DNA of 64,000 nucleotides from a bacterium (GTDB lineage Bacteria; Joyebacterota; Joyebacteria; Joyebacterales; Joyebacteraceae): NCBI GenBank assembly GCA_025774935.1, contig JALGZK010000003.1, positions 1 to 64,000 of the forward strand, read 5' to 3'. Shown piece by piece: positions 37,436 to 48,700 of this stretch (position 1 is its first letter; each line of letters starts with the position of its first letter). The notes under the pieces were generated by a model. It saw only the letters and a program-made list of their open reading frames with translations, ran no database searches and was not told where the DNA came from. The position numbers and the translations under genes were made by a program.

Positions 37436-40400
37436 ATGAGAGGGAGTACCCCGAGCTGTCTCCGACGGACGGCCGCGGCCGCCCTGACGCTGGCCGCGTG
37501 CGCCGCGCTGGCCGCGCCCGCACCCTGCGCACCTCCCGAGACCGCCAGCGCGGAGAACGCACCGGCCGTCGTCGATTTCCGGGTACTGGAGTCGACGAAC
37601 GCGAGGACCGTGGTCGAGATCGTCGTGCCGGAGCACGTGTCCGAGCGGGTCTCGATCGACGGGCGAGAGTTCGACCTCGTGAGCGTGCCGGGCACCGCGC
37701 CGTTCGGCGGGCCCGGCGAGCCGATCCTCGGAGTCGCGGCGACGATGGTCGCCGTTCCCCCGGCCGCGGGCGTCACGCTGCGCGTGCTCGAGGAGACGCA
37801 CGAGGTGCTCGCGGGTTACGACCTCCCGCCGGTCTCGGCGGTCGTGGGCGTGGGTGACGAGCCGGTCGTCTTCGACGAGGCCGCGTTCGCCGCCGACGAG
37901 TTCAGTCCAGAGACGGCCGCCGCCGTGGGTGAGCCCGCGATCATGCGGGACTTCCGCGTGGTGCCGCTCAGGGTCTACCCGCTCTCCTATAATGCGGCGA
38001 CCGACGAGCTCAGAGTCACGACGAGGCTTCTCGTCGAACTCGACTACTCGCAGCCCGGGCGCGTCAACGTGAAGACCACCGACCGTCCGCCGTCTCGCGC
38101 CTTCGAGTCGCTCTACGAGAGCGTCATCGCGAACTACGAACAGGTGAAGCCGCGCTACGAGAGCGACCAGCGGGGCAAGTATCTCATCGTCACGCACGAC
38201 AACTACTACGATAGCATCCTGCCACTCGCGGAGTGGAAGCACAGAGCCGGGATGGAGGTCGAGATCGCGAAGCTGTCGTGGATCGGCTCGAGCGCCACCG
38301 CGATCAGGAACTACATCCAGACCGCGTACGACACGTGGGACGTCCCGCCCGAGTACGTCCTCCTAGTCGGCGACACCGAGTATCTCCCGACGTCCGGCAA
38401 CACCGACGACTACTACGCAAAGCTCGAGGGATCCGACTACCTCGTCGACGTCTACCTGGGGAGGCTCTCGGCAGACACCGTGTCGCAGGCCGACCTCATC
38501 GTGGCGAAGACGCTCGGCTACGAGCGCACGCCGGTGGGGCTCATGAGCGACCCGGACTGGTTCAGGAGCGCCACCCTCATCGTTCGTCAGGACTACGACG
38601 AGGACGACGCAATCTACTTCGGCGACACTTGGCACGCATACGGCTACATGCAGCACGAGAACTTCGCCCAGGTCGACACGTTCTTCAGCCGCAACGGAGG
38701 CAACGCGTCGATGGTCGAGGCGGCGGTGACGGACGGCCGCGTGCTCGTCAACTACCGGGGGCAGGGCATCTCCAACTGGTGGTCGCCGTTCGCCGTCGAT
38801 CCCAACTCGATGAACCCGGGGTACAAGCTGCCGGTCGTCATGTCGGCGACGTGCGGGACTGGTTCGTTCTACTCGGACGGCTATCCGTGCGAGACGTGGA
38901 TGCGCGCCGGGACCGTGTCGAACCCGAGAGGCGGCGTGGCGTTCACCGCTACGAGCGCCATCATCACGAGCGGAGCGCACATCAGGAGCGCCGTCAACCA
39001 GGGGTTCTACACGGGGCTCTTCGCGGAGAAGCTCTATGAGGTGACGCCGGCGCTCGTCCACGGGAAGCTGAACCTCTACCAGCTGTACGGCATGCAGAAC
39101 GAGTACCAGGGGTGGAACACCCAGGGCGACCCCGACCTCGACATCTGGACGGCTCCCCCGGGCGACATCGTCGTGACGCATCCCCCCGCCGTCCCCGCGG
39201 CCGCGAGCGACCTCGTGGTCGGAGTGGAGCTCGTCGGCTCGCCCGTCGAGGGGGCCCTCGTCTGTGCGTACCTGGACGGCCAGGTCTACGAGGTGGGGAC
39301 CACCGACGTCCTCGGGCAGGCCACGCTCTCGATCAGCCCGAGCACGCCCGACACGATCTGGATCACGGTCACCGGGCACAACCTCCACCCGTACGAGGGC
39401 CACACCGTCGTGACCCCCGAGGGGCCATACCTCGTCTACCAGGACTACGAGGCGGACGACTCGACCGGCGGGAACGGCGACGGGCTCATGAGCCCCGGAG
39501 AGACGATCGACCTCACGGTGCTCCTCGAGAACGTCGGCCCCGACCCGGCGGAGGGCGTGACCGGCCTCCTGAGCTCGCCCGACGAGTTCGTGACGATCCT
39601 GGACGCGGAGGGCGCCTACGGCTCCATCCCGAGCGGCGGGTCCGGCGGGAACTCCGACCCGTACGTCATCGCGATCGACGCGGCGGCCCCGAACGGGCAC
39701 GGCCTCATCCTCTCGCTCGACGCGTCCGACGCCGCGCGGGCCTCGTGGGGGATCCCGATCCCCGCGATCGCCGTCGCCGCGGCCGACGTACAGCACGTCT
39801 CGACGCTCGTCGACGACGGGGGCTCGGGCGGGAACGGGAACGGCATCCTCGAGCCGGGCGAGACCGCGTGGCTCGAGCTGACCATCGAGAACACAGGGCC
39901 CATAGGCCTCGGCGACGTCGACGGCGTCGTCTCGACGGCGGACGGCTACGTGGCCGTGACCGATCCGGACGGCTCCTTCGGACCGCTCGGCTCGGGCGCG
40001 AGTGCCACGAGCGCCGGGAACTCGTTCCGCGTGAGCGTGAGCCCGAGCGCGCCTCCAGCGCACAATGTCGAGCTCGTCCTCACCGCATCGGGCCCGGCGC
40101 AGACGTACCTGCACTCGCAGGACGTCGCGTTCAGCGTCGCGCTCGGCGGCTCGACGGTCGAGGGGCCCTGCGGCCCCGACGGGTACGGCTACTACGCCTA
40201 CGACTCGGGCGACGTCTCGACGGGCCAGGCGCCGGTCTACGACTGGGTCGAGCTCGTGGGCACGGGCTCGCTCATCACGGCGATCACGAACGCCGACGCC
40301 GCGACGACCCAGATCTCGCTCCCGTTCACGTTCCAGTACTACGGGGCGGACTATACGCAGATCTCCGCCTGCTCCAACGGGTTCATCGCGATGGGATACG

Positions 40401-41488
40401 AGGACTACAGGTTCGGCGACAACTCCGCGATCCCGAACACCCACGGGCCCTCGGCGATGATCGCGCCCTTCTGGGATGACCTCGACCCCTCGACCGGCGG
40501 CGACATATACCAGTGGTACGACAGCGCGAACCACAGGTTCATCATCCAGTTCGACGCGGTCCAGCATTACGGCGGCGGGTTCCCGGAGACCTTCGAAGTC
40601 ATCCTCTACGATCCGGCGTATCACGCGACCTCGACAGGCGACGGCATCATCGTCTTCCAGTACCAGGACGTCACCGCGGTCTGGCAGTCGACGGTCGGCA
40701 TCGAGAACGAGACCCAGAACGACGGCATCCAGTACGCCTTCGACGGAGTCTACGACCCGTGCGCGGCGCCGATCGTCGACGGGTCCGCGATCAAGTTCAC
40801 GACCGACCCGCCCGAGACGCCTCCCGTCTGGCTCGTGGTCGCCGGGAGCGAGATTGACGACACCACGGGCGGCGACGGAGACGGGCTGGCCGAGCCCTCG
40901 GAGACGATCGACGTCACGATCACGATCGAGAACCGCGGCACGATGGGCGCGTCCTCGGTGTCCGCGGTGCTCTCGACCTCGGACCCGGACGCCACGATCG
41001 TGGATGGCACGGCCGGGTTTGGCAACATCCCGGCGGGGTCCACGGCGGAGAACGCCTCGCCGTTAGTGATCACGATCGCCGCAGATCCGTCAGACGACAC
41101 GATCGAGTTCGACCTCCACATCTTCAGCGGGTTCCGTTACGACACGTGGGACGTCTTCACGGTCGAGCTGGTCCTGGACGACACCGGGATCGAGGAGGGC
41201 GAACTGCCGCTCTCGTTCGCTCTCAGACAGAACGCGCCGAACCCGTTCAGGAGTGGTACCATGATCGCGTTCGACCTCCCTGAGCCCGCGCACGCGACAC
41301 TCGAGGTGTACAACGTCGCGGGTCGGATGGTCGCGAGCGTGATCGACCGCGATCTCGGTGCCGGCACGCACTCGGTCGCGTGGGAAGGCCGCGACTCGCG
41401 GGGACGCAGGGTCTCGGCGGGCATCTACTTCTACCGCCTCGAGGCCGGCCCGAACGAGAGCATGAGGAAGATGATCCTCCTGAAGTAA
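37436..41488 (+). CDS. Secreted C25 peptidase homologue 2, Gln-substituted, C-terminal sorting tail
   Basis: 1350 aa tandem paralogue of the gene 34 bases upstream, with the same domain order. Its signal peptide (AAAALTLAACAALAAPAPCA) differs entirely from that of homologue 1. C25 region: YRGQGISNWWSPF with Gln443 at the His position and Cys473 in KLPVVMSATCGTGSF. The segments around the Ca-loop repeats and the nidogen-like domain are nearly identical to homologue 1 at protein level, showing recent duplication or ongoing conversion. SD AAGGAGAG 5 bases before the ATG. Same transcript as its neighbours is likely, since no promoter or terminator lies between them. Confidence 0.9.
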   Translation: MRGSTPSCLRRTAAAALTLAACAALAAPAPCAPPETASAENAPAVVDFRVLESTNARTVVEIVVPEHVSERVSIDGREFDLVSVPGTAPFGGPGEPILGVAATMVAVPPAAGVTLRVLEETHEVLAGYDLPPVSAVVGVGDEPVVFDEAAFAADEFSPETAAAVGEPAIMRDFRVVPLRVYPLSYNAATDELRVTTRLLVELDYSQPGRVNVKTTDRPPSRAFESLYESVIANYEQVKPRYESDQRGKYLIVTHDNYYDSILPLAEWKHRAGMEVEIAKLSWIGSSATAIRNYIQTAYDTWDVPPEYVLLVGDTEYLPTSGNTDDYYAKLEGSDYLVDVYLGRLSADTVSQADLIVAKTLGYERTPVGLMSDPDWFRSATLIVRQDYDEDDAIYFGDTWHAYGYMQHENFAQVDTFFSRNGGNASMVEAAVTDGRVLVNYRGQGISNWWSPFAVDPNSMNPGYKLPVVMSATCGTGSFYSDGYPCETWMRAGTVSNPRGGVAFTATSAIITSGAHIRSAVNQGFYTGLFAEKLYEVTPALVHGKLNLYQLYGMQNEYQGWNTQGDPDLDIWTAPPGDIVVTHPPAVPAAASDLVVGVELVGSPVEGALVCAYLDGQVYEVGTTDVLGQATLSISPSTPDTIWITVTGHNLHPYEGHTVVTPEGPYLVYQDYEADDSTGGNGDGLMSPGETIDLTVLLENVGPDPAEGVTGLLSSPDEFVTILDAEGAYGSIPSGGSGGNSDPYVIAIDAAAPNGHGLILSLDASDAARASWGIPIPAIAVAAADVQHVSTLVDDGGSGGNGNGILEPGETAWLELTIENTGPIGLGDVDGVVSTADGYVAVTDPDGSFGPLGSGASATSAGNSFRVSVSPSAPPAHNVELVLTASGPAQTYLHSQDVAFSVALGGSTVEGPCGPDGYGYYAYDSGDVSTGQAPVYDWVELVGTGSLITAITNADAATTQISLPFTFQYYGADYTQISACSNGFIAMGYEDYRFGDNSAIPNTHGPSAMIAPFWDDLDPSTGGDIYQWYDSANHRFIIQFDAVQHYGGGFPETFEVILYDPAYHATSTGDGIIVFQYQDVTAVWQSTVGIENETQNDGIQYAFDGVYDPCAAPIVDGSAIKFTTDPPETPPVWLVVAGSEIDDTTGGDGDGLAEPSETIDVTITIENRGTMGASSVSAVLSTSDPDATIVDGTAGFGNIPAGSTAENASPLVITIAADPSDDTIEFDLHIFSGFRYDTWDVFTVELVLDDTGIEEGELPLSFALRQNAPNPFRSGTMIAFDLPEPAHATLEVYNVAGRMVASVIDRDLGAGTHSVAWEGRDSRGRRVSAGIYFYRLEAGPNESMRKMILLK

Positions 41489-41558
41489 CGGGAGGGCGAC
41501 GATAGAGGCTGGAAGAAGACCGATACCCCGCGAAACCACCCGAGGGAAGGAGAGCCCG

Positions 41559-44500
41559 ATGAGTGGAAGACCCCTCAGTACGTTCAGACCTCCCGGCGAG
41601 GTTCTATTCGCCGTGCTCGCGTGCGCGTTCCTGGCCACGGCGGCCTGGGGCGCGGCGCCGACAATCGAGGAGGCCGCTGCGCAGACCGAGGAAGGCGGCA
41701 TCGAGTTCCGCGTGCTCGAGTCGACGAGCGAGAGAACGCTCGTCGAGATCGACATCCCCGCGGTCGTGGCCGAGAGCATCTCGGTCGAAGGGCGGACGCA
41801 CGATCTCCTGAGCGTGCCGGGGGCGTATCCCTACGGCGAGCCCGGGGAACCGCTGCTCGCGGTCGGGGGGACGTTCATCGCGGTTCCTCCCGCCAGCGGA
41901 GTGGCGCTGAGGGTGTTGGAGGAGTCCTCCGAGGTCCTGGCTGGTCTCGACCTCCCTCCGCTCTCGGCTGTCTGCCGCGAGCCGGGCGAGGCGGTCGTCT
42001 ACGATTCCGAGGCGTACGCGAGGCCGGGGTTCTTCCCGAAGGCCTCGATCGCCGTCGGCGAGCCCGCGATCATGAGGGACTTCCGCGTCGTCCCGCTCAG
42101 GGTCTACCCGCTCTCCTACGACGCGACCACGGGTGAGGTGAGGGTCACGACGAGGCTACTGGTCGAGCTCGACTACTCGTCCCCCGGCAGCGTGAACGTG
42201 AAGACGAGGATGGGGCAGCCGACGAAGGGCTTCGCGGCGATCTACGAGAACCTCATCGCGAACTACGAGTTCGTGCGACCTCGCTACGAGAGCGACCAGC
42301 GAGGCAAGTACATCATCATCACCCACGACAACTACTACAGCACCATCCTCCCTCTGGCGGACTGGAAGCACAAGCGGGGCATGGACGTCGAGATCGCGAA
42401 GATCTCGCAGATCGGGTCGAACACGAGCTCCATCAAGAACTACCTCCAGAACGCCTACGACAACTGGGACGTGCCGCCCGACTACGTGCTGATAGTCGGC
42501 GACTCCGAGTACGTGCCGACGTCGGACAACGACAACTACTACGGACGGCTCGAGGGAGGGGACTACCTGGTCGACGTCCACATCGGGCGACTGACCGCGG
42601 ACTCCGTCAGCCAGTGCCAGCTCTTTCTCGACAAGACGATGGGATACGAGCATACCCCGTACATGGCGAACCTCGACTGGTTCCGGAGCGGCACTCTCAT
42701 CATCAACGACGACTCCCCCTCCGACCCGAACTACTGGGCAGACTCCCAGCTCGCGAACGACTACATGGAGGCGGCGGACTTCGTGCAGATCGACTGGTTC
42801 GTCGACACGTACGGACACAACCAGAACGACGTGCACGCCGCCGTGACCGAGGGGCGGGTGCTCCTGATGTACCGGGGGCAGGGCGTCTCGAACTGGTGGT
42901 CGCCGTTCGCCTGCAACCCGAACCAGACGAACCCGGGATACAAGCTCCCGGTCGTCATGTCGGCAACGTGCGCGTCGGGGAACTTCACGAGCGACGGCTA
43001 TCCGGGCGAGAACTGGATGCGGGCGGGGAGCGTCGGCACGCCGAAGGGCTCCGTCGGCTTCCTTGGAACGAGCATCGTCGCGTCCCACGTGTCGCATTAC
43101 AGGAGCGCCGTGGCGCAGGGGTTCTGGACGGGCCTCTTCTCGAGCGGCAACACCACCATCGGGGCCGCTCTGACGCAGGGGAAGTACAACCTCTATCTCA
43201 TGTACAACCACCAGTACGAGTACAACGGCTGGAACTGCCAGGGCGATCCCGAGCTCGACGTGTGGACGGCCATCCCGGCGGCGCTCGAGGTGTCCCACGC
43301 CGCCACGGTTCCCGCCAACCCGAACGACTTCACCGTCGAGGTCACGATCGGCGGGTCACCGGTCAGAAGCGCCCTCGTTTGCGTGTGGTCGCCGGACGGC
43401 CCCGGAGCGGGCGAGGTCTACGAGTACGGATTCACGAACAACGACGGGCTGGTCACCCTCTCCATAAGCCCGCTCCTCTCGGAGTCGCTCCTGGTCACCG
43501 TGTCCGGTCACAACCTTCATCCGCACGAGGGGACCGTGGACGTCGTCCCCGAGGGAGCGTACCTCGTCTACGCGGGCCACGAGACCGACGACGGCGTCGA
43601 GGGGAACGGGGACGGGCTCGTGAGCCCCGGTGAGACGATCCACCTCTCGGTCGACGTAGAGAACATCGGTCCCGACGACGCGCTCGGCGTGACTGCGCTC
43701 CTCTCCGTCGACGACGAGCACGTCACCGTCACCGACGCGACGGCTGATTACGGCACGATCCCGAGCGGAGCGATCCGCCCGAACGGCGATCCGCTCGTCT
43801 TCGAGGTCGACGCCGCGTGTCCGGACGGACACCCGATCCTCTTCTCCTTCGACGCGTCCGACGCCGGACGCGCGAGCTGGGGGATCGCGATCCCGGAGGT
43901 CGTGGTGTCGGCCGGCGATCTTGGCTTCGTGAGCGCCGCGATCGATGACGGGGCCCCGGGCGGGAACGGCAACGGGAACCTCGAGATCGGCGAGACCGCG
44001 TGGATCGACGTCACGATCGAGAACACGGGCGCGCTAGACCTCGACCTGGTCCAGGGCGTCCTTTCGACACCTGACAGTCACGCGGCCGTGACCCAGGACC
44101 TCGGCTACTTCGGCCCGGTCACGTCGGGCGGGAGTGCCACGAACGAGACGCACTCGTTCCGGGTGAGCGTGAGCCCGAGCGCCCCGATCTCCGGCGAGGT
44201 CTCGTTCGTCCTCGCCACCTCGGGCGACGGCGGGACCTACGCGCACGCGGAAGACGTGACGTTCGCGCTGCCTCTCGCGGGCGCTGCGACGCAGCAGCCG
44301 TCGGGGCCCGACGGCTACGGCTACCACGCCTACGACGCGACCGACACGTGGACGGGGCAGGCTCCTGTCTACGACTGGGTCGAGATCAGCGGCGTCGGAG
44401 AGATCATGCCGGAGATCACCGACGCGGACGCGGAGATTACCCAGCGCGACCTGCCGTTCACGTTCAGGTACTACGGGACCGACTACACGCAGGTCTCGGT

Positions 44501-45641
44501 GAACTCGAACGGGTTCCTGGCCATGGGATACTCCGACTACCGCTTCGGCGACAACTCGCTCATCCCGAGCGGCCACGGTCCGGCCGCGATGGTCGCACCG
44601 TTCTGGGATGACCTCAACGCCGGCACGACCGGCGGTGGCGGTGGTGACATCTACGAGTGGTACGACAGCGCGAACGAGCGGTACATCGTCGAGTTCGACG
44701 CGGTCCAGCACTACGGCGGCGGGTTCCCGGAGACCTTCGAGGTCATCTTCTACAACCCGGCCGTCTATCCCACCACGACCGGCGACGGCGTGATCGTCAT
44801 CCAGTACAAGACCGTCAGCGCGCCGTGGCTCTCTACGACGGGGATCGAGAACGCCGCGCAGACTATCGGCATCCAGTACCTCCACAACGGCGTCTACGAC
44901 GAGGCCGCGGCGCCTCTCGCCGCCGGACAGGCGATCAAGTTCACGACAGAGGGGCCGATCGACCCGACGGTCTGGCTCGTCGCCGAGGACAGCTGGACGG
45001 ACGACACCGCTGGCGGCGACGGCGACCACCTGAACGAGCCCGGAGAGACGATCGACATCACGGCCCTGATCGCGAACATGGGCTCGTCGACCGCGACCGG
45101 CGTCGTGGGAACGATCTCGTCGTCGGACCCTGACGTCACCATCGATAGCGACACCGCTTCGTTCGGCGACATCGGAGCGGGCGGGAGTTCGCCGAATGCG
45201 TCGCCGTTTGTCGTCACGATCTCCGGCGCGCCGTCTGACGAGACGATCGAGTTCGACCTGCACCTGAGCTCGACCTCCTCGCGGGACTACGACACGTGGG
45301 AGGTCATCACGATCACCCTCACCCTCGACGGGACCGGCATCGACGAGCCCGACGAGGTGCCGCTCGCGTTCGCTCTCAGGCAGAACGCGCCCAACCCGTT
45401 CAGAAACGGGACCCGCATCGCGTTCATCCTGCCGACCGCCTCGCGCGCGAGCCTCGAGGTCTACAACGTCGCCGGGCGGAAGGTCGCCAGCGTCGTCGAC
45501 CGCGAGTTCGCGGCGGGCGCGCACTCCGTGGCGTGGGACGGCAGGGACTCGGGCGGACGTGAGGTCCCGGCCGGCATCTACTTCTACCGTCTCGAGGCCG
45601 GCGAGAATGAGAGCATGAAGAAGCTGATAGTCCTCAGGTAG
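41559..45641 (+). CDS. Secreted C25 peptidase homologue 3, Gln-substituted, C-terminal sorting tail
   Basis: 1360 aa, the most diverged of the three tandem copies. Signal peptide VLFAVLACAFLATAAWGA. C25 domain: YRGQGVSNWWSPFACNPN with Gln441 replacing His; Cys471 retained in KLPVVMSATCASGNF. The Ig-like domain after ~590 has a short insertion (VCVWSPDGPGAGEVYEYGF). Three CARDB-like repeats, a nidogen-like domain (FTFRYYGTDYTQVSVNSNGFLAMGYSDYRFGD) and the tail (ALRQNAPNPFRNG...VPAGIYFYRLEAGENE) follow. Independent divergence with the same Gln suggests the residue is conserved by selection. Ends at a shared bidirectional terminator. Confidence 0.9.
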   Translation: MSGRPLSTFRPPGEVLFAVLACAFLATAAWGAAPTIEEAAAQTEEGGIEFRVLESTSERTLVEIDIPAVVAESISVEGRTHDLLSVPGAYPYGEPGEPLLAVGGTFIAVPPASGVALRVLEESSEVLAGLDLPPLSAVCREPGEAVVYDSEAYARPGFFPKASIAVGEPAIMRDFRVVPLRVYPLSYDATTGEVRVTTRLLVELDYSSPGSVNVKTRMGQPTKGFAAIYENLIANYEFVRPRYESDQRGKYIIITHDNYYSTILPLADWKHKRGMDVEIAKISQIGSNTSSIKNYLQNAYDNWDVPPDYVLIVGDSEYVPTSDNDNYYGRLEGGDYLVDVHIGRLTADSVSQCQLFLDKTMGYEHTPYMANLDWFRSGTLIINDDSPSDPNYWADSQLANDYMEAADFVQIDWFVDTYGHNQNDVHAAVTEGRVLLMYRGQGVSNWWSPFACNPNQTNPGYKLPVVMSATCASGNFTSDGYPGENWMRAGSVGTPKGSVGFLGTSIVASHVSHYRSAVAQGFWTGLFSSGNTTIGAALTQGKYNLYLMYNHQYEYNGWNCQGDPELDVWTAIPAALEVSHAATVPANPNDFTVEVTIGGSPVRSALVCVWSPDGPGAGEVYEYGFTNNDGLVTLSISPLLSESLLVTVSGHNLHPHEGTVDVVPEGAYLVYAGHETDDGVEGNGDGLVSPGETIHLSVDVENIGPDDALGVTALLSVDDEHVTVTDATADYGTIPSGAIRPNGDPLVFEVDAACPDGHPILFSFDASDAGRASWGIAIPEVVVSAGDLGFVSAAIDDGAPGGNGNGNLEIGETAWIDVTIENTGALDLDLVQGVLSTPDSHAAVTQDLGYFGPVTSGGSATNETHSFRVSVSPSAPISGEVSFVLATSGDGGTYAHAEDVTFALPLAGAATQQPSGPDGYGYHAYDATDTWTGQAPVYDWVEISGVGEIMPEITDADAEITQRDLPFTFRYYGTDYTQVSVNSNGFLAMGYSDYRFGDNSLIPSGHGPAAMVAPFWDDLNAGTTGGGGGDIYEWYDSANERYIVEFDAVQHYGGGFPETFEVIFYNPAVYPTTTGDGVIVIQYKTVSAPWLSTTGIENAAQTIGIQYLHNGVYDEAAAPLAAGQAIKFTTEGPIDPTVWLVAEDSWTDDTAGGDGDHLNEPGETIDITALIANMGSSTATGVVGTISSSDPDVTIDSDTASFGDIGAGGSSPNASPFVVTISGAPSDETIEFDLHLSSTSSRDYDTWEVITITLTLDGTGIDEPDEVPLAFALRQNAPNPFRNGTRIAFILPTASRASLEVYNVAGRKVASVVDREFAAGAHSVAWDGRDSGGREVPAGIYFYRLEAGENESMKKLIVLR

Positions 45642-45685
45642 AGCGCGGGCGTCGCGCCTGCCAGGTGAGGATCTGTGACGAAGAA

Positions 45686-45710
45686 GAGCCGCCCGGTATC
45701 CGGGCGGCTC
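45686..45710. terminator. Bidirectional terminator between convergent C25 genes
   Basis: Perfect 11-bp GAGCCGCCCGG/CCGGGCGGCTC stem with TAT loop. T-rich tails on both strands (TCTCGTTGTTCTTC on plus, TTCTTCGTC on minus). Serves the convergent gene sets. Confidence 0.85.
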
Positions 45711-45765
45711 TCTCGTTGTTCTTCGGCAGGACCTGCGCGCCTCTGGTGCCGCGCTCGCAGGACCG

Positions 45766-48700
45766 TTACTTCATGAGCACCATCTTCGAGATCCGGGTGA
45801 CGCTCGCGGACTCGAACCGGTAGAAGTAGATCCCCGACGCCACCGCGGAGCCCTCTTCGTTCGTCCCGTCCCACGGGATCTCGTGCGGACCGGGCTCGAA
45901 AACCTCGTCGGCGAGGTTCCTGACGACCCTCCCACGAACGTCGTAGACCGTCACCGCCACCCTCTGCGCCTCCGGGAGCGCGAACGCGATCCGGGTCAGA
46001 GGATTGAACGGGTTCGGGTAGTTCCCGTAGAGCTCGACCTTGTCCGGGATCGTCTCGTCGATGCTCGTGCCGCTCACGTGGAGCGCGACCGGGACGACCT
46101 GGCGGTCGCCGCCGTTGCTGTCGATGAGAAGCTCCGCGTAGTAGTCGCCCTCAGCGAGCCCCTCCGAGCTGAACGTGAGCTCGATGTCGGCGGTCCCGCC
46201 GGCTTCGATGTCGCCGGACTCGGGGACCACCGTGAGCCACGTCACCGGCTGATAGATCGCGAACGTCCCGTCGCTCGTGTCGGCCGCAGGCTGAACGGTG
46301 GCGGCCGTGACGCGCATCAGGCACTCGGTCGAGATCGGGCCGTCGACGAGCCACGTGTGCACGCCGTCGTTCGGCGTCTCGGCGGCGACGTCGAACCACG
46401 TCTCGCCTCCGTCGACCGAGCAGGAGATGCTCACGACGTCGAACTCACCGACCGACGACCAGGAGATGTCGTGGAGCTCTCCGAGCCCCCACATCTCGCC
46501 GCCGTTAGGGCTCACGAGCGTCACTGACGGACCCTCCGGCCCCTCGAGGACGAGCGTCCCGGTGACGGTCTGAGGCGGGGTGCCCCAGCTGTCGCCGGAG
46601 AGCGTGTAGGTGAGCTCCTGGTTCCCGACGAGCATGGGAACTGAGAACACGGTTACGGTCGCCTGGGCCGTCTCGCCCGGGTAGATCACATTCTCCCACG
46701 TGGCGCTCCAGCTCGACTCCGCCCCGTCCCCCGTCGCGCCGTCCCAGACGAGCTCGCGGCTGCCGACGACGAAGTTCGTGCAGTCCATGACGAGCATCCC
46801 CTCGGGGAAGTCGATCGTCGCGGCGTTGATCCACTCGTCCTGGGTGCTCTCGTTGGAGATGGTGAACACGAAATCCTCTAGCTGGTTCGCCTCGTAGGCG
46901 CTCGGTGCGACGCCCATCGTCGAGCTGTCGAGCTCCCTCGGGGTCCCGGCGTCCACAACCTCGATCGTGAACGAGAGAACCGACTGCGGCTCTCCCGCGT
47001 TCGTGATCTGGAACGTCTCGACCTGGACCTGGCCGGTCTCGAGGACGACGTCGAAGAACTCCGGGGCGACCTGGATCGCCGGCACGAAGACCTGCCCGAC
47101 GTGCACGGTGCCGAAGTGCGGGTTCGCGTTGAACGCGGTGACGGTGAGCGTCAGGTCCTCGTCGGTCGGTGGCGTCTCCAGCACGTCGATGACCGCCACG
47201 CCGTCCGCTCCGGAGAGCCCGGCCCCGTAGAGGGTCCCGTTCAGATAGAGGGCGCAGAGCGCTCCCTCGACGCCAACGACCGTGACCTCGTAGGTCGGAG
47301 AGTCCGCCGACATCTCGCCGTCGTGAACGACGGTGAGGTCCGTCGGGACGTCCGTCCGAACCCTGAGCGACGGGTCGCCGAAGATGTGCCACGAGAGGAA
47401 CATGTCCTCGCCGTTAGGACCGTACTCGTCGATCATGAGCGCGCTGCCGTTGTAGCAGAGGCCGCCGAACGTCCGCTTCGCGCCCGCCACCAGGAGGTCG
47501 ACCACCTCGTCCTGCGCCGACATGGGCGGGTCCCAGGACTGGTTGATGGATGACATGTAGGTGCCGATCGCTCCGGTCGGCTCGGCGCCGTTCGTCGCCC
47601 GAAGCCAGACCTCGGCGAAGCACGTTATCCCGTTGAAGTAACCGTTCACGCAGGCGACGCTGATGATGAACGGGAGCTTGTCGTCGTTCGTGAGGGCGTT
47701 GACGTAGGAGTTCGAGAACCCGGAGGACCCCCAGCCCATCGTGGAGCCGTGACCGGTGTAGTTGACGATGCTCCTTCCGTCGTTCAGCGCGGTCGAGACG
47801 TCGGAGGCCGAGGCGCTCGGATCGTAGATCTGGTCGACTTCCGTGTAGGTGAACGCGAGGAGGTCGTCGCGCATGAAGTCGGAGTGCTCGTTGTCATACT
47901 CGCCGTCGTCGCCGGGTCCCTGGTTCGAGGCGACGCCGGTTCCCTGGTGGTACCAGGGAGCGCCGGCCTGAGGGAACTTCTCGTACTCGATCGTCCGGAG
48001 GACCTGTGTCTCGACGTGCGACACCTCCTCGGCCGAGAAGCGCCCGACGAAGAGGTCGGGGTAGGTGTCGCTCCCGGCGGTCAGGGAGTAGCTCGGATCC
48101 GAGGATCCACCCGCCGCGTACGGCGTCGGTATCTGGTCGGCGTCCCCGACGAGGAGCACGTAGGTGAGTCCGTTGGTGTCGTAGTAGTCCTGGATGTAGG
48201 CGGAGATGGCCGGCGACGAGACGCCGACGTCCGTGACGCTCACCATCTCGCAGGCCACGCCCATCTGGTTCTTCCACTCGACGAACGGGGCCATCGCAGG
48301 CATGAAGTCGTTGTAGGCGATGACGAGCATGTTGCCGATCTCGTCGAGGGAGGCGTAGCGCGCGGCTGCCGCCTGGTCGAAGTTCAGGAAGTGGTCTTCG
48401 TAGATCTTCGAGAACTCCGTGCTCCTGCCCGCGTTCGGCCGGTGCTCGAGAACGTTCACCTTGCCCGGACCGACCCGCTCGACGGCCACGACCACGCGGT
48501 CGTAGACCCTGAGCGTCGACGTCGCGTGGTTGTACTGGAACGGGTTCACGACGACGACCATGCCGCGGTGGTCGCGCATGATGTAGGGTTCGCGCCCGTA
48601 CGCGAGCTCGCGGGGGTACCACTCGTCCGACCCGTAGAACTCGCCGAAGGTGTGAGCCACCGTACTCGGGTCTACGTTCCTGAGGATCGTGCCCTTGGAC

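Noticed and set aside
33406-45524. Long minus-strand open frames opposite the tandem C25 genes (562, 597, 753, 496 aa)
   Set aside because: Mirror the repeated coding sequence and share its periodicity; Arg/Asp/Val-rich shadows without domains.
33340-45641. CRISPR or mobile-element origin for the repeated 4-kb units
   Set aside because: The repeats are whole coding paralogues with no transposase, terminal repeats or spacers; tandem gene duplication explains them.
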